A stretch of DNA of 64,000 nucleotides from an uncultured Lachnospiraceae bacterium (GCA_905203555.1 CAJKWK010000001.1:62001-126000); one strand, 5' to 3'. Counted from the first letter of the stretch, positions 8,560 to 17,998 are shown. The notes: generated by a model not told the origin, from the sequence alone. A program made the numbers and translations.

Positions 8560-9555
8560 TTATTGACCTGAAAACGGATATAAAAGTCTTTGGTTCTCCT
8601 CTTCATATAAGTTCTCCTGGGTAATCATTTTACTGCCAGAATCCACATCATGTTCTACTTCCCGATTGGTAATCACATTGATTGCCTGCTCCACACCCAA
8701 ATACCCCATATTAAACGGTTTCTGAACAACAATCGCCTCAAAAATTCCTGATTCCAGATATTGGATTTCTTCAATTGAGCTGTCAAAACCAACCATTTTA
8801 ATCTGATCAGTCAGGTTTAGATCGCAAATTGCCCGGGCCACTCCTACCGCCGAGTATTCATTGGTGCCGATCATCATATTGATATCCGGATATTTCTCCA
8901 GCATTACCTTCGTCAAATCATATGCCTTTTGATAAGATGAATTACAAAAAACTACATCTATAATCTGGCTTTCAAATTTACCCAGACCTTCCCTTATGCC
9001 TGCTTCCCGGTCAACCGCCGTTGAAGTTCCCTGCACATGCGCAACAATTCCAATCACCGAATCCTCATCCAGAAATTGACTGGCATACTCCCCCAATTCC
9101 TTTCCTGCCACATAATTATCAGTACACACAACCGCGTCCGCGATATTCTGATCAATCTTTGAATCTAAGAGGATTACTTTAATCCCACTTTCTTTTGCCT
9201 TCCGTAAAGCTTCTGTCGTACGGGAATAGTCTGCCGGAGCAACCAACAGAGCGTCCGGCTCTTTCTCAATACAGGAATAAATCAAATCAATTTGTTCCTC
9301 CACGTCTTCTTCCGCATCCGCTCCATATACTTCTATTTCTGCTCCCAGTTCTGCTGCCCCAAGTTTCGCCCCTTCAATCAATGACGTCCAGAATCCATTG
9401 GTCGGATCAATGGTCTTGGGGATAAAGATCAATTTATAGGGATCCTTTTCCTTTGTATCAGGCCAGGCTAATATTAACATCACAAAAAGAATGAGCCCCA
9501 TTAAAATACAGCTCAATACAGTTCCTGTCCACTGTGTTTTACTCCATTTTTTCAT
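8560..9555 (-). CDS. Membrane-anchored sugar-binding protein, probable sensor partner of the histidine kinase
   Basis: 331-aa type I binding-fold protein (Peripla_BP_4): FIPKTIDPTNGFWTSLIEGAK, PDALLVAPADY and VGFDSSIEEI follow the RbsB pattern. Unlike the lipoprotein at 3691, it has no lipobox. The N-terminus (KKWSKTQW, then a ~22-residue hydrophobic segment around residues 10-32, then WPDTKEKD) looks like an uncleaved membrane anchor. The start at 9555 overlaps the histidine kinase gene by 17 nt, so the two are translationally coupled. The likely role is to bind the sugar outside the cell and present it to the kinase. A second transport binding protein is the alternative. Confidence 0.82.
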   Translation of the reverse strand: MKKWSKTQWTGTVLSCILMGLILFVMLILAWPDTKEKDPYKLIFIPKTIDPTNGFWTSLIEGAKLGAAELGAEIEVYGADAEEDVEEQIDLIYSCIEKEPDALLVAPADYSRTTEALRKAKESGIKVILLDSKIDQNIADAVVCTDNYVAGKELGEYASQFLDEDSVIGIVAHVQGTSTAVDREAGIREGLGKFESQIIDVVFCNSSYQKAYDLTKVMLEKYPDINMMIGTNEYSAVGVARAICDLNLTDQIKMVGFDSSIEEIQYLESGIFEAIVVQKPFNMGYLGVEQAINVITNREVEHDVDSGSKMITQENLYEEENQRLLYPFSGQ

Positions 9556-11347
9556 TTTCCTGATCTCCCTGCTGCGGAATTCTGATCGTTGCCCTCGTTC
9601 CGACTCCACGTTTGCTTTCATATGTAATTCCATATTTATCGCCATAATACAGCTTCAATCGTTTCTGTACATTCGGAACTCCGACTCCATTTTGCTTATG
9701 AACCTTTTGTGTTTCATCAAAAATAGTATTCAATGCAGTTTCATCCATACCTATGCCATTATCTTCAATCACAATACACACGTCTTCCGACTCTGCAAAA
9801 GCCCGAATCTGCAGTGTCCCCTTACTTCCTTTATATTTGATTCCGTGATAGATCGCATTTTCTACAATTGGCTGAAGCGCCAATTTTACAATCATCACAT
9901 GCCGAACTTGTGGATCAACTTCAATCGTGTACTCCAGCTTGTCCTGGTATCGCATTTTCTGGATCGTCAGATAATTTCTTACATATTCCATTTCCTGACC
10001 GAGCTCCACCTGTTCGTGGTCATTGCTGATACTCTGCCGCAACAGTTTTGCCAGCGCCGAAGTCATTTCAACAACCTCTTCGCTTTGTCCCGCTTCGGAC
10101 ATCCAGATAATGGAATCCAGTGTATTATACAAAAAATGAGGATTGATCTGCGCCTGCAGCGCTTTCAGTTCACTCTTTCTTTTTTGTTTCTGTTCATACA
10201 CATTTTGTTCCATCAACGTATGGATTCGCTCCGTCATCAAATTGTAGGATTTTCCAAGACTTCCAATTTCATTTTCCATTGTCACATCGACATTCGCCCG
10301 GTCAAACTGTCCTTTTTCAACCCGGCTCATAGATTCACTCAGCCTTCGCAGCGGCTTTGTAATTTCCCTGGACAAAATATTGGAAATCAAAAAAACTGCC
10401 AGAATCAATATTACTGCAGCCAGTATATACAGCATCCTTGCCTGTTTATTATTTTTAAGCAATTCAGATGTATAGGCTGCCCCAACAACTGTCCATCCCG
10501 TTTTTTTCGACCTGGACAACGTATACAGCTTGCGTTCCGTCCCATCCCTAACGGTCAGAGATTCCTTCTCGCAAGCCATGATTTCTTCAATATGTTCTGT
10601 ATGCAATCCCCCATACATGAGCTGCTGCTTGGGATGGTAAATTACATTTCCCTTGTCATCCAAAACAAAAATATATCCCTTATTACCAATTGTATTATTA
10701 TTACACAAATCACTGATCGCGCTATAATTCAAATCCACGAAAAAAAGGCCTTCCTTCACACCGGTTCGATTATTCACCAGAACCCTGCTCAGAGTAATTA
10801 CCCATTTGTAGCTGGATTTGATCGCGTTTTGCACATGAGAAGAGGAAACTGCGATCCCCGTAGGAGACTCCATCGCAGCCTGATACCAGTCCAGACTCTG
10901 AATATCAATATACGGTGTCAGATCTTCTTCTCCTCGATTCATAATGTATCTTCCGTTTTCTGCAACAGCCGCTACATTATAAATATCTTCTCGGCTTTCC
11001 ATAATCGTATTGAATTGTGTCAAAATTCGTTCCCGCTCTTCTTCGATATCCTCCTCTGACTGTTCCTCTTCGAACAAATACAGAGATATGTCACCGCTCT
11101 TTGCCATCACCGACGAAATATTCTCCATATAATCAATATATGCATCAATGTCATAATTTACCTGACGGACAATCTGTGATGTATAATTATTACTGTTTTC
11201 ATAAATCGTCTGACTGGTAAAATTCAAAGCAATCATCAAAAAAATGAGCACCGCAACTGCCATCAGTCCGGAAAAGGATAGCATCATCGTACTTTGAATG
11301 CTTTTAAATCTCCCAAAAAATCGCGTAAATATAGTAGGTTTTTCCAT
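9539..11347 (-). CDS. Sensor histidine kinase, YesM/LytS-like
   Basis: 602-aa membrane kinase. A transmembrane helix lies around residues 21-43 and a large extracellular sensing domain at 45-300. The second helix is around 305-325, with a HAMP linker at 325-380. The His_kinase domain has INPHFLYNT with phospho-acceptor His404. A C-terminal ATPase domain (ENAIYHG, EDNGIGM) follows. Its ATG overlaps the response regulator stop by one base (TGATG), showing translational coupling. With the next gene it forms a three-part sensor system ahead of the ABC transporter. Confidence 0.93.
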   Translation of the reverse strand: MEKPTIFTRFFGRFKSIQSTMMLSFSGLMAVAVLIFLMIALNFTSQTIYENSNNYTSQIVRQVNYDIDAYIDYMENISSVMAKSGDISLYLFEEEQSEEDIEEERERILTQFNTIMESREDIYNVAAVAENGRYIMNRGEEDLTPYIDIQSLDWYQAAMESPTGIAVSSSHVQNAIKSSYKWVITLSRVLVNNRTGVKEGLFFVDLNYSAISDLCNNNTIGNKGYIFVLDDKGNVIYHPKQQLMYGGLHTEHIEEIMACEKESLTVRDGTERKLYTLSRSKKTGWTVVGAAYTSELLKNNKQARMLYILAAVILILAVFLISNILSREITKPLRRLSESMSRVEKGQFDRANVDVTMENEIGSLGKSYNLMTERIHTLMEQNVYEQKQKRKSELKALQAQINPHFLYNTLDSIIWMSEAGQSEEVVEMTSALAKLLRQSISNDHEQVELGQEMEYVRNYLTIQKMRYQDKLEYTIEVDPQVRHVMIVKLALQPIVENAIYHGIKYKGSKGTLQIRAFAESEDVCIVIEDNGIGMDETALNTIFDETQKVHKQNGVGVPNVQKRLKLYYGDKYGITYESKRGVGTRATIRIPQQGDQENEKME

Positions 11348-12957
11348 CAGCCATTCCCCTTAGCATATTCTTTTGGAGTCATACCGGTCGTTTTTTTGAA
11401 TGCTATACTAAAATAATGAGGATCACTAAAACCAACTTTCTCCGCTATTTCATAGTTCTTCAGAGTTGTCTGACGTAACAGCTGCTTTGCTTTCTCCATC
11501 CGGATATTGGTCAGCACCTCAATAAATGTTTTTCCTGTCGCTTCTTTAAAAATACTGCTGAAATGACTGGTGCTAATGTTTAAATAATCACAGATCTGAT
11601 TCAGCCCCAGCTCCGGATCTCCATAATTTTTCTGCATATAGTCCACTGCCAGATTGGCCTGACGCTCTGCACTGGACTGGCCCGAATCCGCCATTGCCTG
11701 AATGCCTTCACGTGCATAATCAATCGTCATTTTCATTGCCGGTTCAATTCCTCTGGCTTCAGCCACGCCGGACAGCAAAGACTCTTTTAATTCAAATGTT
11801 TCATTTGTCTCGCACACCGCTTTATGAATTGCATGAAGTACCTGGTTTAAATATGCAGACGCCTTATTGCGGCTAACATACCGTTCCTTCACCCATTTTC
11901 CGATCTCTACCAGAAGCTCTATCACTCCCTCTTCATCACCGCCCTTGAGAGCTGATGCGATATCCCTCAATTTTGGCTCTAATTCAAGGAAATTTCCTTC
12001 TTTGATCTCCTGCTCACAATCTATGATAATCCCAATGCCTTTGCTGTAACGATATTTCAGCACCTCTGCTGCTGATTCATAAGATTCTGATAAGTCTTCC
12101 ATTGACTTCACATAACGTCCGATTCCCATAGAAATGCTAAAATTCATTGCAGCACTCACCTGCTCCTGAATCTCCTTGCACATCCTCGGAACCACTTCCC
12201 GGAATTTCTGCGGTGCATCTGTCCAAAGCAGCATGCATACCCGATTATCCGAATCCCGAAACGCTATTCCGGCCTCATAATCTTCTACAATTTCGTTACT
12301 AATATTTTCCACAACAAAAGACATCAATGCACTTTCTTTTTTTAATCCATTCGTGCTGTTTTCACACCACTCTGAGTAAATATCGATATCTGCTGCAACC
12401 ACACGAAACGCTGTTCCTCGTATGGAAATCCCCAATTCTTCCAGTTCTTCCATACTTCGCTCCACTTTCTGTGTGCCCTTCACCAGACGGGACAGTGCCT
12501 TTGCAATAATCAAGGCTTCGTTTTTTGTATAATTGTGATAAACCTTCTGAAGTTTATCAATCTTTTGCTCTTCTTTTCGAATGCCATCCAGTTTCTTTTT
12601 TAACTGTTCCAATACTTCTGTCAGCTCTTTGGCTGTAACCGGCTTTAAGATATACTCAGATACTTTATACTGAATTGCCTGCTTTGCATATTCAAAATCA
12701 CTGTACCCACTAAAAATAATAATCGAAACCTGGGGATGGTTCTCATACAGATACCGGCTCAGCTCCATTCCGTCAACATGCGGCATACAAATGTCAGTCA
12801 GAACAAGATCTACCGGATTGTTTTGAACAAATTCAATCGCATCTCGACCATTTTCACAATCTCCCACCAATTCAAATCCAATCTTATTCCATTCAATTTT
12901 CTTTCGGATTGCATCACGCACCAGAATTTCATCATCTACCAGTAGAACCTTATACAC
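11347..12957 (-). CDS. Response regulator, YesN-like (receiver plus AraC DNA-binding domain)
   Basis: 536-aa cytoplasmic regulator. The receiver domain (residues 1-120) has phospho-acceptor Asp55 in LVLTDICMP and the acidic pair DD at 8-9. A middle region of unclear function follows. The last 100 residues are an AraC-type double helix-turn-helix (LNQICDYLNISTSHFSSIFKE, then TGMTPKEYAKG). The start is GTG at 12957, with GGGAGG 8 nt upstream. It is the first gene of the seven-gene set. It probably activates the downstream transporter in response to the extracellular sugar. Confidence 0.92.
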   Translation of the reverse strand: MYKVLLVDDEILVRDAIRKKIEWNKIGFELVGDCENGRDAIEFVQNNPVDLVLTDICMPHVDGMELSRYLYENHPQVSIIIFSGYSDFEYAKQAIQYKVSEYILKPVTAKELTEVLEQLKKKLDGIRKEEQKIDKLQKVYHNYTKNEALIIAKALSRLVKGTQKVERSMEELEELGISIRGTAFRVVAADIDIYSEWCENSTNGLKKESALMSFVVENISNEIVEDYEAGIAFRDSDNRVCMLLWTDAPQKFREVVPRMCKEIQEQVSAAMNFSISMGIGRYVKSMEDLSESYESAAEVLKYRYSKGIGIIIDCEQEIKEGNFLELEPKLRDIASALKGGDEEGVIELLVEIGKWVKERYVSRNKASAYLNQVLHAIHKAVCETNETFELKESLLSGVAEARGIEPAMKMTIDYAREGIQAMADSGQSSAERQANLAVDYMQKNYGDPELGLNQICDYLNISTSHFSSIFKEATGKTFIEVLTNIRMEKAKQLLRQTTLKNYEIAEKVGFSDPHYFSIAFKKTTGMTPKEYAKGNG

Positions 12958-13085
12958 CTCTTTATCCTCCCGAAGTCATTATTCAAATCTTTTCTACAAT
13001 CTCCCTACTTGCAAATTTTATTATACAACATCTTCTTTCCCTAATCCAGATTTTTGTGATTCATTTCCCACATAATTCATAATTC

Positions 13086-13133
13086 AAAATACCCTGAATG
13101 GAAAGTTCTTTTACCTTCCATACAGGGTATTTT
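13086..13133. terminator. Terminator of the BMC operon
   Basis: AAAATACCCTG (13086-13096) pairs with CAGGGTATTTT (13123-13133), extended inside by ATGGAA/TTCCAT. It sits 6 nt past the stop of the last BMC gene and is flanked by A- and T-runs, so it can act in both directions. Confidence 0.85.
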
Positions 13134-13138
13134 CTGTT

Positions 13139-14284
13139 CTACCACAATGCACGATAAATTGCTACAACATCTTCTTTTGTCGGTACACGTGGATTGGTTT
13201 CCGTACAAGCGTCTTCCAGAGCTGCATCGGCCATTCGGTCAATGGCTCTGAAATACTCTTCTTCCGAAATTGTTCCCATCTGTGAGATCGACAATGGAAT
13301 ATCCATTTCTTTCAACATAAACTGTACCCAGTTTACAAGGGAACGCACTGTCATAATTTTATTATAACTGCTCAGTCCCAAAATCTGTGCCACTGTCGAA
13401 TATTTCTTCACAGCCGGCAGATACTCTTTTCTGCTCTTACTGTGTTTGTTAATATCACTGTTAAACTCAATCACATGCGGCAGTAACATTGCATTGGCGC
13501 GTCCATGTGGAATATGGAAAACAGCTCCAAGCTGATGTGCCATTCCATGATTCAGCCCCAAAGAAGCCGAATTAAAAGCCAATCCCGCCAGACAAGATGC
13601 AACATGCATCTTCTGTCTTGCATGAGTATCATTTCCATCGAGATAAGCTCTCAATAAAAATACACCACAAATCTCAATTGCTTTTTCTGCGAGCGCCGTT
13701 GCAAACTCATTTCGATTAATGCTTACACACGCCTCTAATGCATGGGTAAATACATCCATTCCCGTATCTGCTGTGATCGCAGGCGGTACGCTTTTCACCA
13801 GCTCTGCATCCAGAATTGCCTCGTCCGGCATCATATTTCTGGAAACAAGCGGGTATTTCACCTGTTCTTTTGGATCAGTCACCACGGCAAAGGAAGTTAC
13901 TTCTGATCCGGTTCCGCTTGTTGTTGGAATTGCGATCAGACCAACGTCTCCATAGTTTTCTACACGAAGTGCAAACTCGCGTATTGATTTGGAAGAATCA
14001 ATTGCGGAACCGCCGCCCACTGCCACGATTGCATCCGGTTTATAAGAAAGCATCTTTTCTACACCGAGTGAAATCTTCTCGATTGGTGGATCCGGTACTA
14101 CGTCTTTAAAGATTTCATACTCTTTCCGCCCCTTTTCCAGTGGTGTGGTTACCAGCTTGATCATACTGCTTTCTGCAATAAATGGATCCGTAATAACAAG
14201 CACTCTTTTATACGGGATCTCTTCCAGCCTGTCCAAAGCCTGGTCTCCAAAAAATACCTTTGTCTTTATATCAAAACTTTTCAT
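13139..14284 (-). CDS. Iron-containing alcohol dehydrogenase, PduQ/FucO-like
   Basis: 381-aa NAD-dependent group III alcohol dehydrogenase. It has the nucleotide-binding GGGSAIDSSK at residues 90-99, TTSGTGSEVT, and the metal-binding segment DTGMDVFTHALEA followed by NHGMAHQLGAVFHIPHG. In this locus it can act as propanol dehydrogenase (PduQ), regenerating NAD+ inside the microcompartment, or as lactaldehyde reductase (FucO), making 1,2-propanediol. The N-terminus does not look like an encapsulation peptide. It is 9 nt downstream of the DeoR gene and is the last gene of the operon. Confidence 0.88.
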   Translation of the reverse strand: MKSFDIKTKVFFGDQALDRLEEIPYKRVLVITDPFIAESSMIKLVTTPLEKGRKEYEIFKDVVPDPPIEKISLGVEKMLSYKPDAIVAVGGGSAIDSSKSIREFALRVENYGDVGLIAIPTTSGTGSEVTSFAVVTDPKEQVKYPLVSRNMMPDEAILDAELVKSVPPAITADTGMDVFTHALEACVSINRNEFATALAEKAIEICGVFLLRAYLDGNDTHARQKMHVASCLAGLAFNSASLGLNHGMAHQLGAVFHIPHGRANAMLLPHVIEFNSDINKHSKSRKEYLPAVKKYSTVAQILGLSSYNKIMTVRSLVNWVQFMLKEMDIPLSISQMGTISEEEYFRAIDRMADAALEDACTETNPRVPTKEDVVAIYRALW

Positions 14285-14293
14285 CTTTTCCCT

Positions 14294-15058
14294 CTATCTA
14301 GGATAAATACATTCTACCCCGGTTTCCTCAAACAACTGAAGCCATTTTGCTTCCGGTTCTTCATCGGTAACGACAGTCGTGATATCATCCAGCGTTCCAA
14401 TCGCTGTAAATGCTGTGTTGTCAAACTTACTGCTGTCTACTGCCAGAATTTTCATTTCTGCGGATTCTAACATTGTCAGTTTATTGTTTGCATGAAGTTC
14501 ATCCGAATCTGTCAGATATTTATCTGCTCCAATACCCTTACAGGATATAATCGCTTTATCGACATGAAAAGACTTTAACATCTTGTCCGTCTGTGGACCT
14601 ACAAGAGCAAAAGACCCCTCTCTCGTCAGCCCGCCGGTTGAAAACACATGCCACTCCGGCATATCCAGCAATTCAATGATAATTTCAATTGAATTGGTGA
14701 TTATCGTCAAGTTCTTCTTTTCTTTTAACGTCTTCGCGATATATACTGCTGTAGAGCTGGCATCCAGCATAATACTGTCTCCATCCTTTACCAGTCTCAC
14801 GATTTGCTCGGCAATTCGTTGTTTCCCGATTACATTTCGATTTTTCCTAATATTAAACGGAAGATCTAAGTTCGAATTTTCATTCAAAACTGCTCCGCCA
14901 TAGCTTTTGATTGCAACGCCGTCATTTACAAGTTTTTCCAAATCACGACGTATCGTCTCTTCTGACACATCATAAAGCTGACTTAATTCACTTACCACTA
15001 CCCGCCGTTCGGCCTGCAGCTTCATTAAAATTTCTTTTCGTCTCTCAATTGCAAGCAT
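14294..15058 (-). CDS. DeoR/GlpR-family transcriptional regulator of the BMC locus
   Basis: 254-aa repressor-type regulator. The N-terminal winged helix-turn-helix is at residues 5-57 (SELSQLYDVSEETIRRDLEKL). The C-terminal sugar-phosphate sensing domain (DeoRC) contains DSIMLDASSTAVYIA and the ending LAVDSSKF. Start ATG at 15058 follows GGGAGG. It is encoded within the BMC operon between pduT and the iron dehydrogenase. The effector is plausibly fuculose-1-phosphate or another pathway phosphate, by family habit. Candidate binding sites are the CAACATAA-type repeats and the inverted repeat at the two BMC promoters. Confidence 0.88.
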   Translation of the reverse strand: MLAIERRKEILMKLQAERRVVVSELSQLYDVSEETIRRDLEKLVNDGVAIKSYGGAVLNENSNLDLPFNIRKNRNVIGKQRIAEQIVRLVKDGDSIMLDASSTAVYIAKTLKEKKNLTIITNSIEIIIELLDMPEWHVFSTGGLTREGSFALVGPQTDKMLKSFHVDKAIISCKGIGADKYLTDSDELHANNKLTMLESAEMKILAVDSSKFDNTAFTAIGTLDDITTVVTDEEPEAKWLQLFEETGVECIYPR

Positions 15059-15097
15059 AGCACTGCCTCCCGGTCATATATCGTTTTCATGCAATCC

Positions 15098-15131
15098 AAG
15101 GTCATGTGCTTTTCTAAAAACCCATGACCTT
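15098..15131. other. Intergenic stem-loop between pduT and deoR genes
   Basis: AAGGTCATG (15098-15106) and CATGACCTT (15123-15131) form a perfect 9-bp stem with a 16-nt loop in the 87-nt gap. No T-run follows on the minus strand, so it is not a standard terminator. An mRNA processing or stability element that lowers regulator output relative to shell genes is plausible. Confidence 0.5.
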
Positions 15132-15145
15132 AGAAATTGTTGATA

Positions 15146-15694
15146 TTATAAGATAGCATCTCTGATCTGTTTGTCCGGATGTGCAATTACAGAAGAATCT
15201 AAGAACATACCATCTTCTGCTACTACACTCTTCGCACGCTCAATCGCTGCTTCAACTGCTGCCACTTCTCCGGTCAGCATTAAGTAAGATTTTCCGCACA
15301 TACCTCTTGCCACACGCAATTCAATCAAATCTACGATTGCTGTCTTTGCAGCTTCGTCGGCTGCAACAATGATAGAAGTCGCATCATAGGTCTCCATAAT
15401 ACCGAGTGCAGATACATCTTCAATCGTTGTCGCACCATAAATTGCCGGGAAAATAGATTCATGTGGATTACCAAGCACAAAACTGTTGATCAGATGTGTG
15501 CCATGTAATGTCTTTGCTGTCTCTACAGCAGCATTTACAGCACTCAAATCTCCTGAAATAATTACAATATATTTTCCCGGACATACAGTCTGTGCTTCAA
15601 TGATACTGATTTCAGAGGTTTTTACCATTGCATCCGCTGCTGTGACACCTGCTGAAACAGTCTTGTATTCTACCATTCCAATTGCCTTACTCAT
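15146..15694 (-). CDS. pduT: Trimeric microcompartment shell protein, PduT-like (two BMC domains)
   Basis: 182-aa protein with two tandem BMC folds (residues 1-90 and 95-182). Cys38 in TVCPGKYI sits at the same position as the cysteine in Salmonella PduT that ligates a [4Fe-4S] cluster in the trimer pore. The protein should therefore carry electrons across the shell. Its start overlaps the pduS stop by 4 nt (ATGA), coupling translation of the two redox partners. It is the only tandem-domain shell protein seen here. No PduB or EutL homologue is present in the window. Confidence 0.93.
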   Translation of the reverse strand: MSKAIGMVEYKTVSAGVTAADAMVKTSEISIIEAQTVCPGKYIVIISGDLSAVNAAVETAKTLHGTHLINSFVLGNPHESIFPAIYGATTIEDVSALGIMETYDATSIIVAADEAAKTAIVDLIELRVARGMCGKSYLMLTGEVAAVEAAIERAKSVVAEDGMFLDSSVIAHPDKQIRDAIL

Positions 15695-17034
15695 TTACCT
15701 GCACGTCCTCCCTGTGTTTCTATGATCACATACTTATCTGCGACTTCCTTTACAACTCCGGCGATCGATGCATGGATTCCCACGCTCAGTCCTTTTGCCG
15801 GCTCTGCAATCATCTGTCCCTTTGTCACGGTATCTCCCTGTTTTACAACCGGTGATGCCGGTGCACCAATATGCTGACTCAGCAAAATCTTTACTTTCTG
15901 AATCGGCACTTCTGATTCATCAAGGGGTGCTTCCTTGTTATACTTTGTCAGATCCAGTCTTGACATCAAACGTTCCATCGGCACTTTCCGATATTCACGT
16001 TCCGGACCTACCGGCGCTGCCGTAACCTGTGGCGGTTTCAAGCCATTCGCACGAAGTCCTGCTTTATATTCTGCCATCAGTGTTCTCGGTGACAATCCCT
16101 GGAAACAGGAATATAACTCACACAAACCACAAGAACAGCAGAAAAATGTATTTACAAAAATATTCGGATCCTGAATATCTTTACAGGTTGCCGCACGCAT
16201 AAACAAATGCGGCTGGATCGGATGACCTAACATATGTCTTGGACACAGGTCTGTACACATTGTACACTGACAACAGCTTGCTGCCGCTCTTTTCAGGTCA
16301 ATCGATGTTTTCTGTCTCTTTCTCTGTACCAGATAATGTTCTTCCGGAAGTACCAGTACCGCATTTGTCGTCTTTGTAACCGGCTGCGATCCACTTCCAA
16401 TAAATCCCATCATCGGACCACCGATAAAATATACCGGGTTCTTTGTTGTAACTGCTCCGGCAAGTCTGACAGTCTCCTCAATCGATGTTCCGATTGGGAC
16501 ACGTACTGTTACCGGATGATCTACTTCAGCAACAACGGACACCAGTTTGTCTACAACCGGAGTCTTCTGCTGAATGGCTCTATATGCATTGTATACGGTT
16601 TCTACGTTAAATACAGCAACACCCTGCTCGATCGGCAATCCACCCGGACGCACTACCTTGCCTGTCACTTCATAGATCAGAACAACCTCGTCACCTGCCG
16701 GATAAACCTCGTCCAAAAGCCCCAGTCTAACTTCCGGATATGCACCGATTACACCCTTTAATGCATCAATTGTCTTGGTATATGCTTTTTTAATTCCAAT
16801 GACAAGCTCTTTTGCACCAACAGCCTCTCCAATCAAATGGAAAGTATCTACAATCTCCTGTGCATATTTTTCCAGTAACTGTCTATGTAATCTCAGAAGC
16901 GGTTCGCATTCTGCGCAGTTCAAAATCAGTGTTTCTGCTTTTTCATTTAACTTTGCATATGTAGGAAATCCCGCACCACCTGCACCGACAATACCATTTT
17001 GCTGCAATATGCTGCTTAATTCTTTCATATCCAT
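15691..17034 (-). CDS. pduS: PduS-like electron-transfer protein (RnfC family)
   Basis: 447-aa flavin and iron-sulphur protein of propanediol microcompartments. It begins with GIVGAGGAGFPTYAK, a glycine-rich nucleotide-binding motif, and continues with the RnfC core. Two [4Fe-4S] ferredoxin motifs follow: C254-x2-C257-x2-C260-x3-C264-P, and C299-x2-C302-x2-C305-x4-C310. The C-terminal 80 residues form the lipoyl-like barrel (VVKQGDTVTKGQMIAEP). PduS is thought to pass electrons from NADH through PduT to the cytosol. It is 6 nt downstream of the EutN-type gene and overlaps pduT by 4 nt. Confidence 0.93.
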   Translation of the reverse strand: MDMKELSSILQQNGIVGAGGAGFPTYAKLNEKAETLILNCAECEPLLRLHRQLLEKYAQEIVDTFHLIGEAVGAKELVIGIKKAYTKTIDALKGVIGAYPEVRLGLLDEVYPAGDEVVLIYEVTGKVVRPGGLPIEQGVAVFNVETVYNAYRAIQQKTPVVDKLVSVVAEVDHPVTVRVPIGTSIEETVRLAGAVTTKNPVYFIGGPMMGFIGSGSQPVTKTTNAVLVLPEEHYLVQRKRQKTSIDLKRAAASCCQCTMCTDLCPRHMLGHPIQPHLFMRAATCKDIQDPNIFVNTFFCCSCGLCELYSCFQGLSPRTLMAEYKAGLRANGLKPPQVTAAPVGPEREYRKVPMERLMSRLDLTKYNKEAPLDESEVPIQKVKILLSQHIGAPASPVVKQGDTVTKGQMIAEPAKGLSVGIHASIAGVVKEVADKYVIIETQGGRAGK

Positions 17035-17040
17035 AATTTT

Positions 17041-17307
17041 TTACTCCAGTCCTGTTCCATCGTCAATAATTCCAACGATTGCAGCATCGATAGGTGCGTC
17101 TTTCATACCGGTTCCTACTCTGGCAGCACTTCCCTGTGCCACCAATACATATTCGCCGATTCCTGCGCCGATCTTATCAATCGCAACAATCTGCTTTGCA
17201 CCGGTCTGCATATGCTCCAACACATCTACAATCATGAATTTATTTCCAATCAAATTGTCGCTTTTTCGTGTTGAAACAACACTGCCTGCAACTTTTCCTA
17301 TCAGCAT
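17041..17307 (-). CDS. Pentameric microcompartment vertex protein (EutN/CcmL/PduN family)
   Basis: 88-aa BMC-P protein that closes the vertices of the polyhedral shell as a pentamer. Family features are the start MLIGKVAGSVVSTRK, the central LVAQGSAARVGTG and the ending AAIVGIIDDG. Length is normal for EutN. Start ATG at 17307 follows AGGAGAG. It lies between pduL and pduS in the operon. A single pentamer gene is seen, which is enough for a complete shell. Confidence 0.93.
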   Translation of the reverse strand: MLIGKVAGSVVSTRKSDNLIGNKFMIVDVLEHMQTGAKQIVAIDKIGAGIGEYVLVAQGSAARVGTGMKDAPIDAAIVGIIDDGTGLE

Positions 17308-17337
17308 AATTCTCTCTCCTCTTGCAAGCGTTTTATT

Positions 17338-17982
17338 TTATATAATACGCATTGTATCTCCTGTCGCAATCTTTGCTGCATTCGCCTCATCTGTATCGAT
17401 ATGCATCTCCAATGTAAAGCTGTCGTCCACACGAATCTGTACGTTATTAAATACAGTACCGCGTTCATTGTCTGCCTTCACAGAAACGATATCTCCGTCA
17501 TGTACGCCTGCTGCCATCGCATCCTTCGGAGACATGTGAATATGTCTCTTGGCGATGATGCATCCCTCGTTCAGATAAATAACTCCCTTTGGTCCTACCA
17601 CTGCGATCGGTGCAGAACCTGCAATATTTCCAGACTCTCTGATCGGTGCTTTTACTCCAAGACGGATTGCATCTGTTGCAGATACCTCCACCTGTGATTT
17701 ACTTCTCACTGGTCCTAAAATTCTTACATTTTCAATCGCACGAAGTTTTAATCCTACGATGGTCACTGTTTCGTTTGATGCAAACTGTCCACCCATCAGC
17801 TCTTTCTTTTCAGTCAGCTGGTATCCTTCCCCGAACAAAGCCTCTACGTGCTCCTGTGTAAGATGTACGTGTCTTGCTGATACGCCTACCGGAACAAGAT
17901 ATCCGTTCTCTCTGGAAGTCTTTTGGTTTTCAATTGCATCCAAAACCATTTTTGTAATTAATGCTACGTTATTATTGTCCAT
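17338..17982 (-). CDS. pduL: Phosphate propanoyltransferase PduL
   Basis: 214-aa phosphotransacylase converting propionyl-CoA and phosphate to propionyl-phosphate and CoA, which recycles CoA inside the microcompartment. It has two PduL repeats with zinc-binding His clusters (SARHVHLTQEH and KRHIHMSPKDA) and the central IGLK/ILGP segments. The first ~20 residues (DNNNVALITKMVLDAIENQ) form an amphipathic helix typical of an encapsulation peptide. The start is ATG at 17982 because AGGAGA is 7 nt upstream. The ATG at 17997 overlaps that site. No kinase for propionyl-phosphate is seen in the window. Confidence 0.93.
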   Translation of the reverse strand: MDNNNVALITKMVLDAIENQKTSRENGYLVPVGVSARHVHLTQEHVEALFGEGYQLTEKKELMGGQFASNETVTIVGLKLRAIENVRILGPVRSKSQVEVSATDAIRLGVKAPIRESGNIAGSAPIAVVGPKGVIYLNEGCIIAKRHIHMSPKDAMAAGVHDGDIVSVKADNERGTVFNNVQIRVDDSFTLEMHIDTDEANAAKIATGDTMRII

Positions 17983-17998
17983 ATCAATTCTCCTCATT

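Noticed and set aside
9491..11059. Long plus-strand open frame of 522 codons opposite the histidine kinase gene
   Set aside because: It is the antisense shadow of the histidine kinase, which has full domain motifs. The antisense product is Cys/His/Phe-rich with no recognisable domain and no ribosome site.
16775..17539. Plus-strand open frame of 254 codons opposite pduS and the pentamer gene
   Set aside because: Spans two real minus-strand genes and their junction; no ribosome site or domain.
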